Source: Arthrobacter agilis
GTDB taxonomy: Bacteria; Actinomycetota; Actinomycetes; Actinomycetales; Micrococcaceae
Length of the DNA stretch: 64,000 nt
Reading direction: 5' to 3'
Assembly (NCBI RefSeq): GCF_030816075.1
Contig: NZ_JAUSXO010000001.1
Coordinates: 1,364,001 to 1,428,000, forward strand
Both the position numbers and the translations under genes were made by a program. Under the pieces are notes generated by a model. That model saw nothing but the letters and a program-made list of their open reading frames with translations. It was not told where the DNA came from and did not search any database. This document shows positions 34,629-42,945 of this stretch, one piece after another; position 1 is the stretch's first letter; each line of letters starts with the position of its first letter.

Positions 34629-34859
34629 CTAAGGTGCCTGCTCCGGGATGCAACGCTTTGGGGTGCCCCTAGCCTTCCTAGGGTATTCGCCGTCGGATCT
34701 TCCCCAAAGGTAGGCCGCCGCTATAGTAAGAACTAAGGCGATAATGGTAAACCAGTCGGAATCATTCAGTAGGACTGATGAAGCCACTGCGGCAGCGAAG
34801 GCAATGGTTGCTGCGATAAAGCTTTTCCGTCGTTTCAGGTCCACTACATCGTCCTTCAC
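34629..34859 (-). CDS. Small two-helix membrane protein
   Basis: A 76-residue protein with two hydrophobic helices (SFIAATIAFAAAVASSVLL and WFTIIALVLTIAAAYLWG) and short charged ends. GTG start with a weak ribosome site. No family recognised. Confidence 0.58.
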   Translation of the reverse strand: MKDDVVDLKRRKSFIAATIAFAAAVASSVLLNDSDWFTIIALVLTIAAAYLWGRSDGEYPRKARGTPKRCIPEQAP

Positions 34860-34943
34860 GTTCCGCGGTAGGAGGCACCAGTATGTCTGGTGTGGGACGT
34901 GCTTGCCTAGGCATTGTGTTCCTTGGAGAAGGTTCCAGTAGAA

Positions 34944-35261
34944 ATGAAACTTTCTCTGATGAGTTCAGGTGTGGTGGAGGCGCCAGAAAAGCATGGTTTC
35001 CTTACCCGCGCAAAGCAGCGTGGGTTTGGAACAACTGATCAGGTGGAATGGTTGCTCGCGTTCTACAGGGCGGACCTCGTAGCCCTAGAGCAAATGGGTC
35101 TTGCTTGGGAATCTTGGGGGCGACGTATCCCCAGGTCCGTTAGCGGATCGCTGTGCGGGACAACTGCCCAGCGATCGGCTATCGATACTCTTGATTCGCC
35201 CAGTCTGGCCAGGTGTCAGAAGCAGCGTCGAGGTCAATGCCGCGCAGCCGGACGAGGGTGA
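34944..35261 (+). CDS. Doubtful ORF, possibly truncated
   Basis: The first 60 residues look like protein (MKLSLMSSGVVEAPEKHGFL, QVEWLLAFYRADLVALEQMG), but the rest is arginine-rich and overlaps the oppositely oriented gene at 35179-35469. It may be a gene cut short by the neighbour. No family known. Confidence 0.3.
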   Translation: MKLSLMSSGVVEAPEKHGFLTRAKQRGFGTTDQVEWLLAFYRADLVALEQMGLAWESWGRRIPRSVSGSLCGTTAQRSAIDTLDSPSLARCQKQRRGQCRAAGRG

Positions 35262-35469
35262 CGTTGCCAGGTTCTCTAGTGGCAGCCCAAAGGCTGTGTG
35301 ACCTTCCGTTGCTGTGCTGCGGTATCCACTGCAGGACAGCGTCAAGATCGGTCTCCGTCAGCTCCCACTCCTCTTTCCCGCTGGCATCATCAGCCCAGAA
35401 GTACACGCGGTACGTTGGCGCATCATCCTCGAGGTTCGCGTCACGAGGATCTATCAAACGAGATTTCAT
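35179..35469 (-). CDS. Hypothetical protein, 96 residues
   Basis: A small soluble protein with aromatic and acidic character (APTYRVYFWADDASGKEEWE, LTETDLDAVLQWIPQHSNGR). It may be a small immunity or regulatory protein; no family seen. The ATG at 35469 is chosen because the upstream frame lacks protein-like composition. Confidence 0.55.
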   Translation of the reverse strand: MKSRLIDPRDANLEDDAPTYRVYFWADDASGKEEWELTETDLDAVLQWIPQHSNGRSHSLWAATREPGNVTLVRLRGIDLDAASDTWPDWANQEYR

Positions 35470-35608
35470 GGTCCGACGATACTTGCCGGGCCTCCACTCA
35501 TCGCCCGTACAGCGATCGATCACCGGGACAGTGATTCCAGTGGTGAGTGGCGTACTTGCGCCCACGATGGTGACGGGTTGGGCCTTCAACGCATTGTTGG
35601 TGTTGTCA

Positions 35609-36403
35609 TTACTGGTTATTCACGGGCGGGGTAGGTTGGTGGTTTTGGTCGGGGAGGGGTAGCAGGTATCCGTTGGGGTTTTCGATGCCGAGGAGTTCGA
35701 GGCCGCCCTCGGGGGTGGGTCTGTAGACGAAATGCTGGCCCTCGGGCAGCATTCCCAGGTCTTCGTTCGCTGGGATGGCTTGGGTCCGGGTTTGTCCTGC
35801 GTGCTGGTAGGTCCAGGTCGCGGGCCCGCACAGCTCGATCAATGAGCTTGGAAAGGTGATGCCGACCTCGGTCGTGGTGCGTTTTTCGAGGTTGGTGACG
35901 GCCAGGATGCTTTGCCCGTCCGGTAGTGGTGGGCGTTCCCTGAGCAGGGTCGGATACTCTTCCTCGGGCCAGGTGGTCGGACGCCCGCCGATCGCTTCGC
36001 AGGCGGTGACCGGTTCGATGATGGCCCCGGCCACTGGGGCAGCCGCGACGGTGCATTGCTCGAGGGAGTAGCCGACCTGGGTTTCGTAGGTCTTCTGGTT
36101 TTCTGCCCACTTTGTTGGGTCATTTCCCCGGATTGCGGGTGCGGCGAGAACCTCGTCGCATTGGGCGATCGTGGAGGCTTGATCCGTGGGTAGTGGGTTG
36201 GGCGGGGACGGGGGGTCGGCTGTTGCCGCGGTGTAGAGGATGACGAAGCTAAAGGCCGCGGCTCCGATGCCGGCGGTGATCTTGGTCAGCCGGAGTGCCG
36301 CCCGGCCATCGACGCTTCGATGCGGCGGAACACGTACTGCGGTTCCGGCGTCATCGATGACGCCAATGTGTTCAACCGATGCCGTTTCGTTGTTTCCCTG
36401 CAC
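35609..36403 (-). CDS. Membrane-anchored exported protein, unknown function
   Basis: A 264-residue protein. A cytosolic N-terminus of about 40 residues precedes one membrane helix (ITAGIGAAAFSFVILYTAAT); the rest, proline-rich at first, is outside. It has scattered cysteines (AQCDEVLAAP, LEQCTVAAAP, ACEAIGG, LCGPATW) that may form disulfides and beta segments to the end. GTG at 36403 has GGGGGA upstream; GTG at 36430 is an alternative. No family recognised. Confidence 0.6.
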   Translation of the reverse strand: MQGNNETASVEHIGVIDDAGTAVRVPPHRSVDGRAALRLTKITAGIGAAAFSFVILYTAATADPPSPPNPLPTDQASTIAQCDEVLAAPAIRGNDPTKWAENQKTYETQVGYSLEQCTVAAAPVAGAIIEPVTACEAIGGRPTTWPEEEYPTLLRERPPLPDGQSILAVTNLEKRTTTEVGITFPSSLIELCGPATWTYQHAGQTRTQAIPANEDLGMLPEGQHFVYRPTPEGGLELLGIENPNGYLLPLPDQNHQPTPPVNNQ

Positions 36404-36491
36404 TGCCGTCCCCCGTTCGTGGCCGCTCACGGCCAGGGCCGATCATAGTGTCTCGGCCATTCTGAAGGCTCCAGAGCACATCTCCGTAATG

Positions 36492-37547
36492 TCATGGTGC
36501 GGAGTTCACGACAGAGGTGTGCACGGCGGTCCAGGACTCGATGGTGCCCGCGGGGGCGCCAGTGGATTCTTTGAGAATTACGGTCTGTTCGCCGATCACC
36601 AGGCCTGATGCGGGGTCGATGATGATGTCCTGCCGGAATGCTTGTCCTGGATCTGCTTTGCCGAGCGCGACTCCGGTGCGGCCGTCGATGGTGGCTTGCC
36701 GGTCCATCACCTCCACGCCTGGGATGAGGGCTGCGGCCTCGTAGAAGGCGGCACGTAGGTCGGCGGGAATGATGCCGGTACGAAGGGACTCGATGATGGT
36801 CTCGAACGCCTCGAGGTCGGGGTCCTTTCCTGCGCCTCTTGTATGGTCATAGATTTTGTCCAACAGCTTCTTTGGGTCGCGGGGCAATCCGCTCGTGTCG
36901 GTCTTCGGTGCACCGACGATCGTGTACTGCTCTCCGTCGCCGAACGCGCCGCCGGGAGCCCGGAAGACTCCCACCAACGCCGCGTAGCTTTTCGGATCGA
37001 CGATCGGCTGAAGGCGTGCGGCCTCCTTCACAACGTCGGGTGCCGCGTCGGTCGGCACGTCTGCCTCCCTGTTCCAGACCCACTCGTCGTCTACGTCCGC
37101 TGGAATGTAGAGCTGGTCCGCTGTGATGCGGTGCCAGAACATCTGCGATCCGTCGGCGAAACTGCTCGACCCGTAGAGCGCTTTGGTTTCGATCTTCAGG
37201 TACTGTCCCGGCAGTACGACAGGATCGGATGTCCGCAGAGTCGCCGCGGCGGCGTCCTCAAGCACGGCTGCCGCTTCGGCGCTTAGGGGCTGCCGTTCGG
37301 GCAGGACAACGTCGGCGGCCACCATGACCCCGGCGACAAAGACTGCTGCGGCCGATGCCAGGGTGAGTCCGCGGCGGATTCTGAGGCGCGTGACTGTTGA
37401 GGAGGCAGTTCGCCCTAGGGGTGCTGATTGGGCGGTTGCTTCGGCCTGAGCCAGGCGCATCAGGCGTTCCCGACCACGGGCCAGGGTGGCCGGGGGGACG
37501 GTGCCGATATCGTTGCGGGTTTCACGGAGCAGTTGCAGGTCGTCCAT
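36492..37547 (-). CDS. CU044_5270-type anti-sigma-like membrane protein
   Basis: A 351-residue protein of the CU044_5270 family, usually encoded with ECF sigma factors in actinobacteria. A short N-terminal cytosolic domain (about 75 residues) carries a likely sigma-binding region; one membrane helix (LTLASAAAVFVAGVMVAADV) follows; the large outer domain has the family marks WVWNREADVP and GVALGKADPGQAFRQDIIID. Its start overlaps the sigma gene end by 26 bases, so the two are coupled. ATG at 37547 follows AAGGAAG. Confidence 0.8.
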   Translation of the reverse strand: MDDLQLLRETRNDIGTVPPATLARGRERLMRLAQAEATAQSAPLGRTASSTVTRLRIRRGLTLASAAAVFVAGVMVAADVVLPERQPLSAEAAAVLEDAAAATLRTSDPVVLPGQYLKIETKALYGSSSFADGSQMFWHRITADQLYIPADVDDEWVWNREADVPTDAAPDVVKEAARLQPIVDPKSYAALVGVFRAPGGAFGDGEQYTIVGAPKTDTSGLPRDPKKLLDKIYDHTRGAGKDPDLEAFETIIESLRTGIIPADLRAAFYEAAALIPGVEVMDRQATIDGRTGVALGKADPGQAFRQDIIIDPASGLVIGEQTVILKESTGAPAGTIESWTAVHTSVVNSAP

Positions 37548-38106
37548 GATCAACTTCCTTGTCGCTAAGAGTGAGGTTCAGGTCCACGCGAAGCTTGCGC
37601 CGGGCGCGATTGATGCGGGAACGGACGGTACCTAGGGGTACCTCCGTGGCGGTGGCGATGTCCTGATAGGACAGATCGGCCCAGACGTAGAGCAGGATTG
37701 CTTCACGGTCGATGGGGGCAAGTCCGCGCAGAGCCTGCGCGATGACGGCCTGATGGCCGGGAGCGTCGAGTCGCCGCTCAACGGCTAGCAGGCCAGCCGT
37801 GGTGTCCGCACGATCACCGCTTCTGGCCAACGCCCGGAGCGTTCTCGCTTCGGCGCGGTGATGGCGGCGGAGGAGATTGGTGGCGATGCCGAACAGCCAC
37901 GGCCTCACCGCCTCGCCCGCCCCTGTGAAGCGGGCTCGTCCTTCGAAAGCGATGAGGAAGGTTTCGGCCATGACGTCCTCAGCTACAAAGTCACCGGCCC
38001 GGCGGGCCGCGTAGCGGTAGATATCCGGGCCGTGCCGGTCGTAGAGCTCCCCAAAGGCTGCCGGGCCGTAGCGCGACCGCTCAATAATCTCTGCGTCTGT
38101 GTTCAC
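37522..38106 (-). CDS. ECF RNA polymerase sigma factor (sigma-70 family)
   Basis: A 194-residue extracytoplasmic-function sigma factor. Region 2 lies at about residues 10-80 (FGELYDRHGPDIYRYAARRA, VMAETFLIAFEGRARF, RPWLFGIATNLLRRHHR) and region 4 at about 125-180 (GLAPIDREAILLYVWADLSY, QDIATATEVPLGTVRSRINR). It directs polymerase to a small stress regulon, held off by the anti-sigma protein encoded next. The ATG at 38106 fits the usual N-terminal length. Confidence 0.92.
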   Translation of the reverse strand: MNTDAEIIERSRYGPAAFGELYDRHGPDIYRYAARRAGDFVAEDVMAETFLIAFEGRARFTGAGEAVRPWLFGIATNLLRRHHRAEARTLRALARSGDRADTTAGLLAVERRLDAPGHQAVIAQALRGLAPIDREAILLYVWADLSYQDIATATEVPLGTVRSRINRARRKLRVDLNLTLSDKEVDHGRPATAP

Positions 38107-38281
38107 ACCCTGTAATGCCCGCTCACTCCGGAAAGTTCACAGTTTCCCCACTTTTCTTTTCGCAGTTTTCGCGACGGATACGACTGATCCCGCACACCGT
38201 AGCTTTGTACTACGACCTTGACACATGAGAACCGGATCGGCTTGTATTACCGCAACGATACAAAGGACGGTGGGGGATGTC
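38107..38281 (+). promoter_or_regulatory. Divergent promoter with a small palindrome
   Basis: Between the sigma gene and the membrane-protein gene. CGTAG-N7-CTACG near 38.20 kb could be the operator of the YtrA-type repressor encoded downstream, which usually controls its own operon. Weak evidence. Confidence 0.35.
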
Positions 38282-39325
38282 ATGGGATCGATGTCAGTAG
38301 TGGTGGCGGTTGTTGTTGCGGTTCTCCTGGCCGCCGGTTTATGGGGACTGATCCGGCAATCAACGGGAAGCATTCGAAGGATGCCGCCACGGGTGGGACC
38401 ATCCTCTGACAGCAGTCAGGAGCAGGTCATTGCCGTGTTCCGATGTGAGGGCCGGGCCGCCCTGGTGTCACTGATCATCGGGGGCGCGGTCGCGGCAATG
38501 TTGGGCCTGATTGGGTCGTGGTGGCCCCGAGGGTACGGGCTGCCCTATGCCCTTGCTGGCAGTGCGGCGGCTGTTTTCGGCCTGCTCACCTACACCCTCT
38601 ACCCCCGCCCAGCCTGGAGCCCAGGATCTGGGGGGCGAACGGTCGCCGAACTGACGCCGAGGGTGCCGGCGGCGTTCGCCCGGCAGTGGGTGTTCGTCCT
38701 GCCTCTGGTGTCCGCGGTCGCGCTCATCCTCGGACTGCTACTGACCGGGCTCTACTCGTCCGCGGACGAGAAAGGCCTGCACCGGGTCTTTCGGCGACGG
38801 AGCCTGTCGGGGTGGGGCGTGGAGAACGGGCAGGTCGTGGACGTGCAGTACAACCTCTCGTCCACCGGCCCCTTCCCCGGCTGGTACTACGGGATCCCGG
38901 TCATGATCGGCACCATCCTGCTCATCGGCGTTGTGTACTGGTCACTGCGGCGCATCACCCGAGCAGCACGGCCGGCATCACCGGACCTATTCGACACGGA
39001 CACAACTCTTCGATCACTGCAAACCACCTTCGTCATGGCTGCCTCGAGCGCAGCCCTCGCGTTCCAGGTAGCAGGGCTCGCGGCCATCACCGGCAACGTC
39101 CTGCGCATAGCTCACCGCGACTCGATACCCACATCGGATCTCACCGCGGCCGCCGGAACCGTTCCCGTGGAGCCAGGGCACACGTTGGCGCTGGCCCTGA
39201 ACCTGTCCTCGCTGGTCATCGTCGTCGTCGCCATCGTGTTGCTTATCAAAGCCATCAGCGTCATAACCTGCCTGTGGTCAATGGGCCGCCAAGAAGACCG
39301 GCTAACCCCTGAACCAGTGCGATGA
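38282..39325 (+). CDS. Multi-helix membrane protein in a YtrA-type operon
   Basis: A 347-residue protein with about six membrane helices: one N-terminal (VVVAVVVAVLLAAGLWGLI), two near residues 65-115, one near 145-165, one near 215-235, and two near 260-335. An outer or inner loop of about 60 residues has SLSGWGVENGQVVDVQYNLS. The overall layout recalls DUF1648-type membrane proteins. ATG at 38282 has GGGGGATG upstream. It overlaps the GntR gene as ATGA, so they form one operon. Confidence 0.68.
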   Translation: MGSMSVVVAVVVAVLLAAGLWGLIRQSTGSIRRMPPRVGPSSDSSQEQVIAVFRCEGRAALVSLIIGGAVAAMLGLIGSWWPRGYGLPYALAGSAAAVFGLLTYTLYPRPAWSPGSGGRTVAELTPRVPAAFARQWVFVLPLVSAVALILGLLLTGLYSSADEKGLHRVFRRRSLSGWGVENGQVVDVQYNLSSTGPFPGWYYGIPVMIGTILLIGVVYWSLRRITRAARPASPDLFDTDTTLRSLQTTFVMAASSAALAFQVAGLAAITGNVLRIAHRDSIPTSDLTAAAGTVPVEPGHTLALALNLSSLVIVVVAIVLLIKAISVITCLWSMGRQEDRLTPEPVR

Positions 39326-39705
39326 TCAGCGTCGACACCACCTCGGCGATCTCACCCGTCGAACAGATCCGCTCCCAACTGGCTGCATTGATCCGCGCCG
39401 GTCAACTGTCCGCTGACGCGCGCCTGCCGTCGGTGCGGCAGCTCGCCGCCGACCTCCGGGTATCCGCCGGATCGGTCGCGAAGGCCTACAAGGAGCTCGA
39501 GAGCGCAGGGCTCATCCGCACAGCCCGCGCAGCAGGAACACGGGTCAATCCCGGCCATGCCACGACGAAACCACTCATCCAAGCAGCTGAGAACCTGGCA
39601 CACCACGCAATCAACGAAGGCCTCAGCCTCACCGAGGCACAAGGACTACTCGCGCACGCCTGGGCTCAATCACACCCCGCAGCGCCATCGATTACGGAAG
39701 CGTAG
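39322..39705 (+). CDS. GntR family regulator, YtrA subfamily
   Basis: A 127-residue repressor with an N-terminal winged helix (PVEQIRSQLAALIRAGQLSA, DARLPSVRQLAADLRVSAGS, VAKAYKELESAGLI) and a short helical C-terminal domain, the layout of YtrA regulators. YtrA proteins usually repress an adjacent membrane or ABC transport operon, which fits the gene upstream, overlapping as ATGA. Confidence 0.88.
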   Translation: MISVDTTSAISPVEQIRSQLAALIRAGQLSADARLPSVRQLAADLRVSAGSVAKAYKELESAGLIRTARAAGTRVNPGHATTKPLIQAAENLAHHAINEGLSLTEAQGLLAHAWAQSHPAAPSITEA

Positions 39706-39715
39706 CCGAGCCGGT

Positions 39716-40282
39716 TCACGCACGGCGCTGGGATTGCCACTCTTCCCGCAGGAGCGCGTACGAGACCGTATTCACCCACTGTCCGTCGCGCATCGTGTCC
39801 TTGAGGAAGTGTCCCTCCAGGCGCATGCCGAGCCGCTCCATACCCCGGCGGGATGGGACGTTCAGCTCGTCCGCCCTCCCGGCGATCCGGTGCAAGCCCA
39901 TCTGATCGAAGGCGAGCGACAGCACTGCTTGACCGATCTCGACGGCGTAACCCTGTCCCTTCGCATCTGCATGCAGGATCATCCCGATCTCGCCCTGCTG
40001 AACATCGTCCGCCGCGAGTCGCAGCAGTACATCACCCATCAGTTGACCGGATACCTTCGATTCAACCCCGAAGTAGCACCGGTCGCCCGGGCCCTGCAGA
40101 CCGAATCCTGGTGCCCGTTCAGCGAGCCATGCAGGATATTCCCCCAAAGTCATTGGCGGGCGCGAAAGGAACTGGCTCAACCGTGGATCGCCCCGGTAAG
40201 TCATCACCGATCGTTCGTCCTCAAGAGTCAACGGCCGCAGGGTGAAACGAGACATTTGCAGAGTCAAGGCAACGGCAGTCAT
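39716..40282 (-). CDS. GNAT family N-acetyltransferase (RimJ/RimL type)
   Basis: A 188-residue enzyme that transfers acetyl from acetyl-CoA. It starts with TLRPLTLEDERSVMTY, then QQGEIGMILHADAKGQGYAV with the Q/R-x-x-G-x-G/A acetyl-CoA loop, and LHRIAGRADELNVPSRRGME followed by RLGMRLEGHFLKD, the hallmark of RimJ/RimL-like proteins. The target is unknown. An ATG nine codons later (40255) is a possible start. Convergent with the GntR gene. Confidence 0.86.
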   Translation of the reverse strand: MTAVALTLQMSRFTLRPLTLEDERSVMTYRGDPRLSQFLSRPPMTLGEYPAWLAERAPGFGLQGPGDRCYFGVESKVSGQLMGDVLLRLAADDVQQGEIGMILHADAKGQGYAVEIGQAVLSLAFDQMGLHRIAGRADELNVPSRRGMERLGMRLEGHFLKDTMRDGQWVNTVSYALLREEWQSQRRA

Positions 40283-40438
40283 GGATCGACCATATCGAGT
40301 ACCTCGGCAACCCCCCTGACGGTCAATCCCACACAGACGAAGTCTTCCGAAGATCTTCCCGAGTAGTTGTCTGGCAAAGGATGCTCATGCGGAACACTGT
40401 CAATCGACGTGTAGAAGATTTTGGGGCGATTGAGCCTT

Positions 40439-40672
40439 CTATCTTGCTCGACGTTGCCGCCACTGTTTGTAGGTGTAGGGCAGCATGATTATCACTAGCA
40501 CCAACAACGCGACGCTGGGAACGAAGGTCCACACGCTTGCGTTGGCGTCGGCTCCATAGGCAGCGAGAAACACGCCAAGGACAGCGAGTACGAGAAACGA
40601 GACGTGCATCCACAACATCGCGCGCCACAGTTTTTGATCACTCCGTCGACCGGACGATTCCCAATCCACCAT
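40439..40672 (-). CDS. Small two-helix membrane protein
   Basis: A 77-residue protein with two helices (MLWMHVSFLVLAVLGVFLAA and VWTFVPSVALLVLVIIMLPY) and a basic C-terminus (KQWRQRRAR), predicted to sit in the membrane with both ends in the cytosol. No family recognised. It lies about 200 bp outside the left transposon end. Confidence 0.65.
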   Translation of the reverse strand: MVDWESSGRRSDQKLWRAMLWMHVSFLVLAVLGVFLAAYGADANASVWTFVPSVALLVLVIIMLPYTYKQWRQRRAR

Positions 40673-40791
40673 TGCTTCAGCCTAGGGCGTCAACACCCGT
40701 TTCGATAGAAAGCGCCCGAGTCGGACGTGGCCCAACGGTGCCACGGAGGGAGCGTCGAGACCTCTCGTGGTTTGTACCCGTCCATCGCGTA

Positions 40792-40855
40792 AGTGGTGTC
40801 CTACGGAAGGGCTCCCAGAACGCCCCGATAGACGGTCCCTCACTGGGACACCACT
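40792..40855. repeat. Inverted repeat beside the transposon
   Basis: AGTGGTGTCC at 40792-40801 and GGACACCACT at 40846-40855 are exact inverted copies. The core GGACACCAC also occurs twice near 33.05-33.12 kb. It lies just outside the left transposon end. Role unknown. Confidence 0.5.
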
Positions 40856-40881
40856 AGCAGCCCACCTCGGCGCCCCAAAAT

Positions 40882-40906
40882 TGTCGTTTCTCGCGGTCGT
40901 CTGCAC
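40882..40906 (+). repeat. Left terminal inverted repeat
   Basis: Begins TGTCGTTTCTCG and ends GTCGTCTGCAC. A second copy of the core (TTCTCGCACTCGTCTGCAC) lies at about 40961-40979 and a reversed one (GTGCAGGCGAGT) at about 40930, forming a subterminal array like that of Tn402. Confidence 0.82.
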
Positions 40907-41020
40907 AGCGTGCCGCGCCGTCCCGGGGGTTGTGCAGGCGAGTATGGGCATCCGGGTTCTCGCACTCGTCTGCACCAGCCGGCGATCCACAGGTTGATGG
41001 ACACTGCAGCGCACAGAGGG

Positions 41021-41635
41021 TCACTTCTTCTTGAGCACGCGTTCGCCGTCGGGGCGAATCTCGCCGGTGGGGGAGACGTGTCGGTAGAGCGTTTGGCGGG
41101 AGATGCCGAGTTCTTTGCAGAGTTCACCGATGTTCGTATCGGGTTTGCCCATCGAAGCCATGGCGAAGCGCACCTTCCCTGGCGTCATCGTGAAGGGTCG
41201 ACCACCGACCCGGCCGCGCGCTCGAGCGGAGGCAAGACCGGCGACGGTCCGCTCGGAGATGAGTTCCCGCTCGAACTCCGCGAGGGCGGCGAAGATCCCG
41301 AACACGAGTTTGCCCGCTGCGGTGGTGGTGTCGATCGCGGCGCCCTGGCCGGTGAGGACTTTCAGTCCGACACCGCGGGCGGTGAGGTCATGGACCGTGT
41401 TGACCAGGTGGTGCAGGTTCCGGCCGAGTCGGTCGAGCTTCCACACAATCAACGTGTCCCCGTCCCGAAGTGCTTTCAGGCAGGAGGTCAGCCCGGGGCG
41501 GTCGTCCTTCTTACCTGAGGCGAGGTCCTCATACAACTGGGCCTCACCGACGCCGGCTTCGAGTAGGGCGTCCCGTTGTGGGTCGGTGGTCTGCGATCCG
41601 TCGGACTTCGATACGCGCATGTAGCCGACGAGCAT
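41021..41635 (-). CDS. Transposon resolvase (TniR type), serine recombinase
   Basis: A 204-residue serine recombinase. It starts MLVGYMRVSKSDGSQ with the nucleophile serine at about residue 9, then VWKLDRLGRN, the conserved arginines, and FAALAEFERELISERTVAGL in the E-helix. The helix-turn-helix is GELCKELGISRQTLYRHV. It resolves transposition cointegrates at res. It lies next to tniQ, the order known for Tn5053/Tn402 (tniA-tniB-tniQ-tniR), with a res-like site between. It is clearly different from the recombinase at 3605-4216. Confidence 0.92.
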   Translation of the reverse strand: MLVGYMRVSKSDGSQTTDPQRDALLEAGVGEAQLYEDLASGKKDDRPGLTSCLKALRDGDTLIVWKLDRLGRNLHHLVNTVHDLTARGVGLKVLTGQGAAIDTTTAAGKLVFGIFAALAEFERELISERTVAGLASARARGRVGGRPFTMTPGKVRFAMASMGKPDTNIGELCKELGISRQTLYRHVSPTGEIRPDGERVLKKK

Positions 41636-41646
41636 CCTGGAACTCC

Positions 41647-41674
41647 TGTCTCATATACGACCGGTTACGGGACA
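41647..41674. promoter_or_regulatory. res-like resolution subsite
   Basis: A 28-bp segment begins TGTC and ends GACA, the size and symmetry of a Tn3-type res subsite I, in the gap between tniR and tniQ where Tn5053 relatives have res. Further subsites may extend to 41724. Confidence 0.6.
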
Positions 41675-41724
41675 AGCGGTGCTTCTACTGAAGATGGACC
41701 GCTGATTGTCACGTAAGTCTTCAC

Positions 41725-42945
41725 TTATTCTACGGTGCATGAACGGTCTCGATCGGGGTTATGTGACGAGGGGTAGTCGGTGATTCTGAGGTCGGTGAGC
41801 AGTTGGCGTGTTTCATGCTCCCTGTTGGGGCGGAGGGATAGGAACTGGTAGAGCTTCTCCGCTTCGGCGGGGTCGCTACGGGCCAACGCGATGACTTCGT
41901 TGAGGTTGTCGGCTGTGGCCTTCCAACGGTCGATTGGTTGGGTCGTTGTGCTCGCTGACCGTGTTTCAGGTGTCGGTGTTCTGCCGTCGTTGATCGGGCA
42001 ATGAGGTTCCGTGCGGAAGAGTGCGCCGTGGACGCCGGCGGATTCGATGCTTCCGTCTTCGAGCATCGCTATGGTGGCTGCGGCCGCTTCGAGGTGCAGT
42101 TGCTGTGCTGGCCAGGCGAGGCTTTCAAAGGGACGCCAGGGGAGTTGGCCGCCGCGCGGCGGTTGGTCGATGCTCGCCCAGATTCGGCTCAGGGTATGGC
42201 TGTGGCGGCGCGAGTGGATGATGGGCGTGCTGAGCTCGTCGATGATCGTGCGCAGGAGCCGGAACCAGATGCCGGCGTGGACCGGTCGGCGCGGTAGTTG
42301 GACGATGCCGTCTGTCAGCGCGTCATGTGTGCGCTGATCCATTAGTTGAACGGCCGGTGGCGCGGGCCGCGGTTCCGCCTCGTCATCAACCCAGAGGATG
42401 CGGGTGTCGACGCTGCGATGAATGACGTCGAGATAGCAGCCGTGCCGCCGGCACGTGAGTGTGATCGGTAGGTAATGCAAAAGCGTCAGACCGGGAACGG
42501 GATGCGGTTCTGTGGCGCAGGCCCGGCATGCCCGATAAAGAGGTGCGCGAGGAAGCCAGGCTCGCCACCTGTGGGTTGGTGGTGAGGGCCGATCCGGGCA
42601 AGCGATGAGTACCTGGTGCTGACGCGTGTAAGTCGTGAATGCATCGGGGTCATCGGACGGTTCGAGGGTGTCCAGCAGCCATGGCATATGCCCGGCAACT
42701 GTCATCCGGTGTAGCTCGCCGCGGTGAAAGCCTGTGCGTTCCTGCAACGCGATGAGTAGCGGGACGGGCGGGTCGATGTCGATGTCGGTGCTGTCGAAGA
42801 TGTCGAGGGTGTAGTTGCCGAGGTTGTTGGCGAGTAGCTCCTCGAGCCCGATGTGGTGGGCGGCAGCGATGCGGGTCAACCATGATGAGAGTGCTTCGCC
42901 GTCGGACGGCGGCGGGTGCAGCGGCCACCGCAGTGGGGCAGTCAT
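41725..42945 (-). CDS. tniQ: TniQ family transposition protein
   Basis: A 406-residue TniQ-type protein. It opens WPLHPPPSDGEALSSWLTRI, the typical 'P.p.EsL.SWl.R.a' motif, then a zinc-finger-like part (YRACRACATEPHPVPGL and LTCRRHGCYLDV). TniQ helps TniA/TniB choose the target. It overlaps the tniB stop by ATGA, so translation is coupled. The C-terminus is helical without further motifs. ATG at 42945 is chosen by that overlap; an upstream frame of 27 codons is not TniQ-like. Confidence 0.9.
   Translation of the reverse strand: MTAPLRWPLHPPPSDGEALSSWLTRIAAAHHIGLEELLANNLGNYTLDIFDSTDIDIDPPVPLLIALQERTGFHRGELHRMTVAGHMPWLLDTLEPSDDPDAFTTYTRQHQVLIACPDRPSPPTHRWRAWLPRAPLYRACRACATEPHPVPGLTLLHYLPITLTCRRHGCYLDVIHRSVDTRILWVDDEAEPRPAPPAVQLMDQRTHDALTDGIVQLPRRPVHAGIWFRLLRTIIDELSTPIIHSRRHSHTLSRIWASIDQPPRGGQLPWRPFESLAWPAQQLHLEAAAATIAMLEDGSIESAGVHGALFRTEPHCPINDGRTPTPETRSASTTTQPIDRWKATADNLNEVIALARSDPAEAEKLYQFLSLRPNREHETRQLLTDLRITDYPSSHNPDRDRSCTVE

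Noticed and set aside
40877-40881. Target duplication at the left transposon end
   Set aside because: AAAAT does not match GCTGA at the right end.
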